A DNA stretch of 64,000 nucleotides from Stenotrophomonas raiganjensis (SeqCode) (GTDB lineage Bacteria > Pseudomonadota > Gammaproteobacteria > Xanthomonadales > Xanthomonadaceae), in the NCBI RefSeq assembly GCF_030658505.1, contig NZ_JAUTXR010000109.1, positions 1 through 64,000 on the forward strand. The letters are read 5' to 3'. Position 1 is the stretch's first letter. Each line of letters begins with the position of its first letter. A program made the translations under genes and the position numbers. Shown here one piece after another: positions 59,315-64,000 of the stretch. The notes under the pieces were generated by a model. It made no database searches and had not been told where the DNA came from. It was given only the letters and a program-made list of their open reading frames with translations.

Positions 59315-60028
59315 ATGCGAGAAACTTCAGGGGGCGCGGTCTTCGCCCGGCACGCGCGCGGCGCGGCACTGCTGGCCGTGGCCATGATGCTGGTGGCGCC
59401 GGTGGCGATGGCTGCCCGTGCTGACCGCGAAGCCGCCGCAGAGCCGGCCACGCGTACTGCACCGGTGGTGCGCAACACGGTAGACGAGCTCAAGCAGCTG
59501 ATGGATGCGCGCCAGCTGACCGAGCTGCGCACGACCTACAACGGCAACTACGGCGCCAGCCTGCTGTTCAACGCCAATACCCTGACCTACTACGTTGCCC
59601 TGTTCCAGGAGAAGAACTTCTGGCGGGTAATCAAGACCGACGCCGTGGACAACGCCGAGCGTGTCTACCGCACCTTTGCCCAGCAGTCGGAGCAGCTGGC
59701 CCAGGTCTACATCGACACCACCCGCCTGGAAGCCGGCAAGCGCTACACCGAGCGCCTGGTCGCCTACAACGAGGAACGCCTGCGCACCCTGCAGCAGGAA
59801 ATGGAACAGCAGCAGGCGCAGTCGGCCCAGGTCAGCGCGGCCCTGCAGCAGGCCCAGCAGCAGGCGGTCAGCCTGAGCAGCGACGTGCAGAGCACCAACA
59901 GCCAGCTGGACGCCCTGCAGCGCCGCATCCAGATCCTGCAGGCCGAACAGGGCAACCCGGAGCTGAGCCTGCCCAAGCCGGACAGCATGCCCTCGCCGGC
60001 ACCGGCGGCGGCCAGCGACGGTCGCTGA
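59315..60028 (+). CDS. DUF2968-family periplasmic coiled-coil protein
   Basis: 237 residues from ATG 59315, with a signal peptide ([20 protein letters not shown]). The domain begins [53 protein letters not shown], characteristic of DUF2968, then a ~90-residue coiled coil ([21 protein letters not shown]...[15 protein letters not shown]). Pro/Ser-rich tail. Function unknown. It has its own promoter but lies directly after the Tad operon. Confidence 0.85.
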   Translation: MRETSGGAVFARHARGAALLAVAMMLVAPVAMAARADREAAAEPATRTAPVVRNTVDELKQLMDARQLTELRTTYNGNYGASLLFNANTLTYYVALFQEKNFWRVIKTDAVDNAERVYRTFAQQSEQLAQVYIDTTRLEAGKRYTERLVAYNEERLRTLQQEMEQQQAQSAQVSAALQQAQQQAVSLSSDVQSTNSQLDALQRRIQILQAEQGNPELSLPKPDSMPSPAPAAASDGR

Positions 60029-60050
60029 GGCCCAGCACCCGGTATTTCCA

Positions 60051-60074
60051 CAACGGCGCCCTTGGGCGCCGTTG
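60051..60074 (+). terminator. Rho-independent terminator after the DUF2968 gene
   Basis: CAACGGCGCCC-TT-GGGCGCCGTTG followed by TCGTTT. Perfect 11-bp stem, 22 nt after the stop. It probably also serves the convergent DUF4124 gene. Confidence 0.85.
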
Positions 60075-60095
60075 TCGTTTCCAGCATTACCGGAT

Positions 60096-60491
60096 TCAGC
60101 GGCAGGCGTCGTACACCGCGTCATCCAGTTGGCGGCGTTGCACGAAGTCCAGGCGCTTGGCCCTGGCCAGCACGTTTCCGCGCTGTTGCCGCGCCCGCTC
60201 ACAGGCAGTGGGATCGGTGCTGATGGGTATCAGCGCGGCCTGTGCGCGGCCCGAACGCATGGCGCGCGATGGCGCGGGCACCGTGCTGCCCGCCCTGACT
60301 GCCCTGGGCGCCGGGTCGCGCGACAGGGACGCCTCCACCGGCACCTCCCAGCGCCACTCCGCCCGTCCCTGGCAGGGTGTCTGCTGATACACCGCATGCG
60401 GTCCATCCACGCACTTGTAGACATTGGTCTGCGCGTGCACCGCCGTCACCAGCAGCAGGCCCAGCAGCGGGCTGCATCGCATTCTCGGCAT
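60096..60491 (-). CDS. DUF4124-type secreted protein
   Basis: 131 residues with a signal peptide ([22 protein letters not shown] 60482 or 60491). The DUF4124-like motif [20 protein letters not shown] carries a Cys pair likely disulfide-bonded in the periplasm. The rest is basic and Ala/Arg-rich with a further Cys pair ([17 protein letters not shown]). Function unknown; such proteins are frequent in Xanthomonadaceae. Confidence 0.78.
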   Translation of the reverse strand: MPRMRCSPLLGLLLVTAVHAQTNVYKCVDGPHAVYQQTPCQGRAEWRWEVPVEASLSRDPAPRAVRAGSTVPAPSRAMRSGRAQAALIPISTDPTACERARQQRGNVLARAKRLDFVQRRQLDDAVYDACR

Positions 60492-60677
60492 CGCGGGCTC
60501 CTAGACCAGGCTGCCGCCATCGTCGCCGCGGTGGCCGCTTCATGCCAGAGCGATATGCGTCACAGCCCGGGCAATCCAGCACAGCCGTGCAAGCCGTCCG
60601 ATGTGCGCTGCGATGTACTGCCGAAGGCACTGGCACCGCTGCCAGTACCTTCCCTCCCTTCCTCCAAGGAACCTGCA

Positions 60678-61502
60678 ATGAGCAATTACGTCACCGTCGC
60701 CGATGGCGCCCGCATTTTCTACAAGGATTGGGGCAACGGCCAGCCGATCGTGTTCGCACACGGCTGGCCACTGTCCTCCGATGCCTGGGACCCGCAGATG
60801 CTGTTCATGGGCCAGAACGGCTACCGCGTGATCGCCCACGACCGCCGCAGCCACGGCCGTTCCAGCCAGACCTGGGACGGCAACAACATGGACACCTACG
60901 CCGACGACCTCGCCGCGGTCATCGACGCGCTGGACCTGCAGGACGCGATCCTGGTCGGCCACTCCACCGGCGGCGGCGAAGTGGCCCACTACATCGGCCG
61001 CCACGGCAGCACGCGCGTGGCCAAGGTGGTGCTGGTCGGCGCCGTGCCGCCGCTGATGCTGAAGACCGACACCAATCCGGCCGGCACCCCGCTGGAGGTC
61101 TTCGACGGCATCCGCAAAGGTACCGGCGGCGACCGTTCGCAGTTCTTCAAGGATCTGACCACGCCGTTCTTCGGTGCCAATCGCGACGGCAACGCGGTTA
61201 CCCAGGGCATGCGCGATGCGTTCTGGCTGCAGGGCATGCTCGGCGGCGTCAAGGGCCAGTACGACTGCGTGCACGAATTCTCGGAGGTGGACTACACCGA
61301 GGATCTGAAGAAGATCGATGTGCCCGCGCTGGTGGTGCATGGCGACGACGATCAGATCGTCCCGTTCGATGCCTCGGCCAAGCTGTCCTCGCAGATCATC
61401 AAGGATGCCGAACTGAAGGTGTACGCCGGTGCGCCGCACGGCCTGACCGTCACCCACGCCGACCAGTTCAACGCCGACCTGCTGGCGTTCGCGCGCAAGT
61501 GA
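60678..61502 (+). CDS. Alpha/beta hydrolase, non-heme chloroperoxidase-like
   Basis: 274 residues. The nucleophile elbow is GHSTGG, the oxyanion HG is in [16 protein letters not shown], the acid is in [12 protein letters not shown] and the catalytic His in [10 protein letters not shown], the complete Ser-Asp-His triad of the haloperoxidase/esterase group. AGGAAC lies 8 nt before ATG 60678. Natural activity is probably ester or lactone hydrolysis; perhydrolysis is often a side activity. Cytoplasmic, monocistronic. Confidence 0.9.
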   Translation: MSNYVTVADGARIFYKDWGNGQPIVFAHGWPLSSDAWDPQMLFMGQNGYRVIAHDRRSHGRSSQTWDGNNMDTYADDLAAVIDALDLQDAILVGHSTGGGEVAHYIGRHGSTRVAKVVLVGAVPPLMLKTDTNPAGTPLEVFDGIRKGTGGDRSQFFKDLTTPFFGANRDGNAVTQGMRDAFWLQGMLGGVKGQYDCVHEFSEVDYTEDLKKIDVPALVVHGDDDQIVPFDASAKLSSQIIKDAELKVYAGAPHGLTVTHADQFNADLLAFARK

Positions 61503-61543
61503 GGCACCGCGGCGGCGCCGCAACGGTGCCGCCGCCCCCTTCG

Positions 61544-61617
61544 GTAGTGCCGGCCGCTGGCCGGCAACCCGATCAATCCATCGCGATCCTGCCCAGCCGA
61601 CCAGCGGCCGGCTCTAC
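61544..61617. repeat. SMAG/GTAG-type REP dimer
   Basis: GTAGTGCCGGCCGCTGGCCGGCA (61544-61566) facing a variant second unit GCCGACCAGCGGCCGGCTCTAC (61596-61617). It lies between the convergent hydrolase and MFS genes. A separate GGCGGC/GCCGCC hairpin at 61511-61536 may terminate the hydrolase mRNA. Confidence 0.85.
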
Positions 61618-61627
61618 CAGCGATGGG

Positions 61628-63274
61628 TCAGATGTCGGTGTGGTGATGTGGCACGGAGGCGGGCAGCGGGTCATGCCCCCCGACGAAGTGGCGTACCACC
61701 GGTGCACGCTCACCGCGATGCAGCCCGCGCAGCACTTCCTGGATCGCCTTGTCATCGGCAGTGATGCGTTCGTGCTGGCGCAGATGCTCCAGCCACGACG
61801 GGGTCACGAAATACTCCAGGTGGATGCCCGGGCTGGCCACGTCCTCCACAACACCCCAGACCACCGCGCCATCGCGGCGGCGGATCGTGCCCAGCGCGCG
61901 CATCTGTGCCTGGAATGCAGTGCGATCTGCGGCGTCGATGCGGTACTCGATGGTGACCAGCACCGGGCCGCGATCGTTCGACACCGGCACCGACAGTTCC
62001 GGAGCCGGCCAGTGCCCGGCAGGTCGCAGGTTGAGGTCTTCGGTGCCAGCGATGCGCACCCGCCAGACCAGCAGTCCACCGATCACCGCGCCTGCCGCTG
62101 CCACCAGCAGCGCCAGCTCCGGCGAGGTGCGCTGCGCCAGCGCGCCCCAGCTCAGGCCACCGGCCGCCATGCCCGCCGAGAACACCATGATGTACAGCGC
62201 CAGCGCACGTGCACGCACCCACGCAGGCACCGCGGTCTGCGCGGCGATCTGCAGCGACGACAGCACAGTGATCCAGGCAAAGCCGTTGACCAGCATGACC
62301 AGCGGCAGCACATACCAGCTGCGGGTCAGCGCCAGCCCGACCAGGCTCAAGCCCAGCGACAGCGTGGCCAGCAGCACCAGCAGATCGCGGTCCAGCTGCG
62401 CGCGCAGCTTCGGCAGCAGCAACGCACCGCCCACTGCGCCGATCCCGATGCAGCCCAGCAGCATGCCGTACTGCCCCGCCCCACCCTGCATCTGCCCACG
62501 CACCACCACGGGCAACAGCGCGTTCATTGCCGCGGCGAAGAAGAAGAAGCCGACCGACTTGATCAGCACCGCCTGCAGCCGTCCGGCACGGCTCGCGTAG
62601 CGCAGGCCCGCTTTCAATCCGGCACCAAAGCCTTCCGGCGGCAAGCTCGACTGCTTTGGGTCGCGCTTCCAACCCCACACCACGAACAGCATCGCGGCGA
62701 AGGTGATGGCATTGAAGCCGAACGCCCAGACCGCGCCCAGCTGGGCGACGATCACGCCGCCGATGGCCGGGCCGATCGAACGGGCGATATTGATGCCGAT
62801 CGAGTTCAGCGCCACCGCCGAGGCCAGCATCGGCTGCGGCACCAGTTCAGAGACGATGGCGGCCTGCGCGGGCATTGCCATCGCCGCACCGCAGCCCATG
62901 CAGAAGGTCAGCAGCACCAGCAACTGCGGGGTCAGCAGGTCCATCGCGGTCAACGCTGCCATCGCAGCGGCCACCAGCAGCATCCAGCCCTGGGTCACCA
63001 ACAGGTACTTCCGGCGATCGACGATGTCGGCCAGCGTGCCGGCAGCGAGCGCCAGCAGCACGATCGGCACCGTGGTGGCCGACTGCACCAGCGCCACCAT
63101 CAGCGGCGATCCCGTGCGTTCGGCCATCACCCAGGCGGCGGCAACGTCATTGACCCAGGTACCGATGTTGCTGGCCAGGATCGCCAGCCAGATCGAACGG
63201 AACATCCGGATCTTCAGCGGGGACCAGGCCCCTGCGGCCTGTACGGGGGGTTGCGACGCGGTTGCGTTCACCAT
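61628..63274 (-). CDS. MFS exporter (EntS/MFS_3 type) with C-terminal soluble domain
   Basis: 548 residues from ATG 63274 (GGAG 6 nt upstream; ATG 63280 possible). Twelve helices over ~20-410, with MFS_3 features FRSIWLAILASNIGTWVNDVAAAWVM and AGTLADIVDRRKYLLVTQGW. The last ~130 residues are a soluble dimeric alpha/beta-barrel-like domain (VLVTIEYRIDAADRTAFQAQMRALG, HLEYFVTPSWLEHLRQHERIT), similar to the ABM/monooxygenase-like extension seen in some MFS_3 proteins. The start overlaps the stop of the upstream gene, so they are coupled. Substrate unknown. Confidence 0.87.
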   Translation of the reverse strand: MVNATASQPPVQAAGAWSPLKIRMFRSIWLAILASNIGTWVNDVAAAWVMAERTGSPLMVALVQSATTVPIVLLALAAGTLADIVDRRKYLLVTQGWMLLVAAAMAALTAMDLLTPQLLVLLTFCMGCGAAMAMPAQAAIVSELVPQPMLASAVALNSIGINIARSIGPAIGGVIVAQLGAVWAFGFNAITFAAMLFVVWGWKRDPKQSSLPPEGFGAGLKAGLRYASRAGRLQAVLIKSVGFFFFAAAMNALLPVVVRGQMQGGAGQYGMLLGCIGIGAVGGALLLPKLRAQLDRDLLVLLATLSLGLSLVGLALTRSWYVLPLVMLVNGFAWITVLSSLQIAAQTAVPAWVRARALALYIMVFSAGMAAGGLSWGALAQRTSPELALLVAAAGAVIGGLLVWRVRIAGTEDLNLRPAGHWPAPELSVPVSNDRGPVLVTIEYRIDAADRTAFQAQMRALGTIRRRDGAVVWGVVEDVASPGIHLEYFVTPSWLEHLRQHERITADDKAIQEVLRGLHRGERAPVVRHFVGGHDPLPASVPHHHTDI

Positions 63275-64000
63275 TGCCATGCTCCAACGATCGAGGCGAA
63301 CAGCGTGTCCTGGCCTCCAGCCTGCTTCAGTGCAGGACCGGCATCGACCCAGGCCAGCTGCAGCTGCCATTGCCAGTGTTCGCTGGCCTGCCAGCGGGTT
63401 TCGGATTTGTACTGATTCCCGATGCGGCGCGCGCCGCCGGCGCTGCCCGGCAACGCCACCAGCGGTGCCGGCGTGGTGTAGACGGCATCGGCGCGCCGAT
63501 GCTTCCACGCCATCTGTACGCCCAGCTCCGTCGTCACCGCGTCGTGCAGGCGCAGGGTCAGGGTGGGCTGGATGTCCATCAGGTTGGCCGGGGCCAGCAG
63601 GCTGGCCTCGCTGAAATAGGCCGACTTCGGAAACAAGGCGTTGAAGGTTCCCAGGCGACCGTCATGCAGGTTGCCATCGCCACTGGCGATATCGGCCTTC
63701 AGCCCCAGCCGCGGTTGCAGCGGCAGGTCCGTCCAGCGCCACCCTGTATCGGTCGCCAGCGTCCAGGCGCGGATATCGAGCGTGCCGGCGGTCGTCCGCA
63801 GTTCACCGCCCTGCGCCACCAGCTCACTGTTCCAGTCCAGTGCACCGGCCTGGCCGAACCAGCGCGTGCCCAGGGTCTGCCGACGTTCGGCACCCACACC
63901 CGCGGCGAAGCGCGCGCCGTCGCGGCGGTAGTCCAGCAGGTACATATCCCACTGTCCCGCACCCTGTCCACGTGCCGTGGTGGCATAGGCACCCCACAGG
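63268..64000 (-). CDS. Alginate-export-type outer-membrane porin (partial)
   Basis: The 3' part of a gene whose start lies beyond the right edge; the frame is open through base 64000. The visible ~244 residues are amphipathic beta strands of an alginate_exp-like barrel (MYLLDYRRDGARFAAGVGAERRQTLGTRWFG, LKADIASGDGNLHDGRLGTFNALFPKSAYFSEASLLAPANLMDIQPTLTL) ending in a C-terminal W (SIVGAWQW). Family members are 18-strand porins for alginate or, often, other anionic or aromatic compounds. Its stop overlaps the MFS start, suggesting a two-membrane export or uptake pair. Confidence 0.8.
   Translation of the reverse strand, partial: LWGAYATTARGQGAGQWDMYLLDYRRDGARFAAGVGAERRQTLGTRWFGQAGALDWNSELVAQGGELRTTAGTLDIRAWTLATDTGWRWTDLPLQPRLGLKADIASGDGNLHDGRLGTFNALFPKSAYFSEASLLAPANLMDIQPTLTLRLHDAVTTELGVQMAWKHRRADAVYTTPAPLVALPGSAGGARRIGNQYKSETRWQASEHWQWQLQLAWVDAGPALKQAGGQDTLFASIVGAWQW

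Noticed and set aside
60377..63415. 1012-codon plus-strand frame over hydrolase and MFS genes
   Set aside because: Frame-shifted or antisense to two well-supported genes and low-complexity His/Gln/Arg-rich.
1..64000. tRNA, rRNA, integrase or transposase signatures
   Set aside because: None were recognized on either strand by reading; no prophage or island boundary supported.

Overview
The window looks like chromosome from a Stenotrophomonas maltophilia-type gammaproteobacterium (Xanthomonadaceae). The grounds are high GC, strong G/C bias at third codon positions, many TonB-dependent receptors, and intergenic palindromes of the GTAG type (GTAG-TGCCGGCCGCTGGCCGGCA and variants) matching the SMAG REP elements known from that species. 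No rRNA, tRNA, CRISPR array, transposase or prophage gene was seen.

Layout. 1-5031: Mn-type superoxide dismutase, flavin reductase-like and TPR genes behind a SoxR-type promoter; then a fatty-acid desaturase/ferredoxin-reductase operon divergent from a DesT/FabR-like TetR regulator. 5415-7810: an autotransporter split by a frameshift. 7980-12770: a manganese block with a TonB receptor, a periplasmic thioredoxin-like protein, MntR and MntH. Two near-identical MntR-type boxes (TATAGC-N4-GCTATA) precede the receptor and mntH. 12858-17434: class I ribonucleotide reductase operon (nrdA, nrdB, flavodoxin, thioredoxin) with possible NrdR boxes. 17549-23439: quinone oxidoreductase-like gene, TonB receptor, BCCT transporter.

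24134-28644: Fur box, FecI-like sigma, FecR-like regulator and an STN-domain TonB receptor, an iron cell-surface signalling unit. 28747-32922: MdtJI-like SMR pair with divergent LysR, a DUF389 membrane protein and an M14 peptidase-like enzyme. 33013-39483: Fur-box TonB receptor, ClC-type channel, MgtC-like protein, a MerR/methyltransferase pair and a small conserved protein. 39605-46776: a 1684-residue trimeric autotransporter adhesin with a TpgA-like BamE/OmpA lipoprotein and an AraC regulator, separated by a phased array of ATTC(C)GGCA repeats.

47465-59215: a complete Tad/Flp pilus operon (flp, cpaA, tadE, cpaB, cpaC, cpaE, cpaF, tadB, tadC, tadD, DUF3613, TadG-like). 59315-64000: DUF2968 and DUF4124 proteins, an alpha/beta hydrolase, an MFS exporter and a partial alginate-export-type porin running off the right edge.

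Two themes recur: metal and oxidative-stress handling (sodA, MntR regulon, nrd operon, Fur-controlled receptors) and surface attachment (two autotransporters and the Tad pilus). The most novel-looking unit is the MntR-box-linked outer-membrane receptor plus redoxin, which suggests a dedicated outer-membrane manganese import route.
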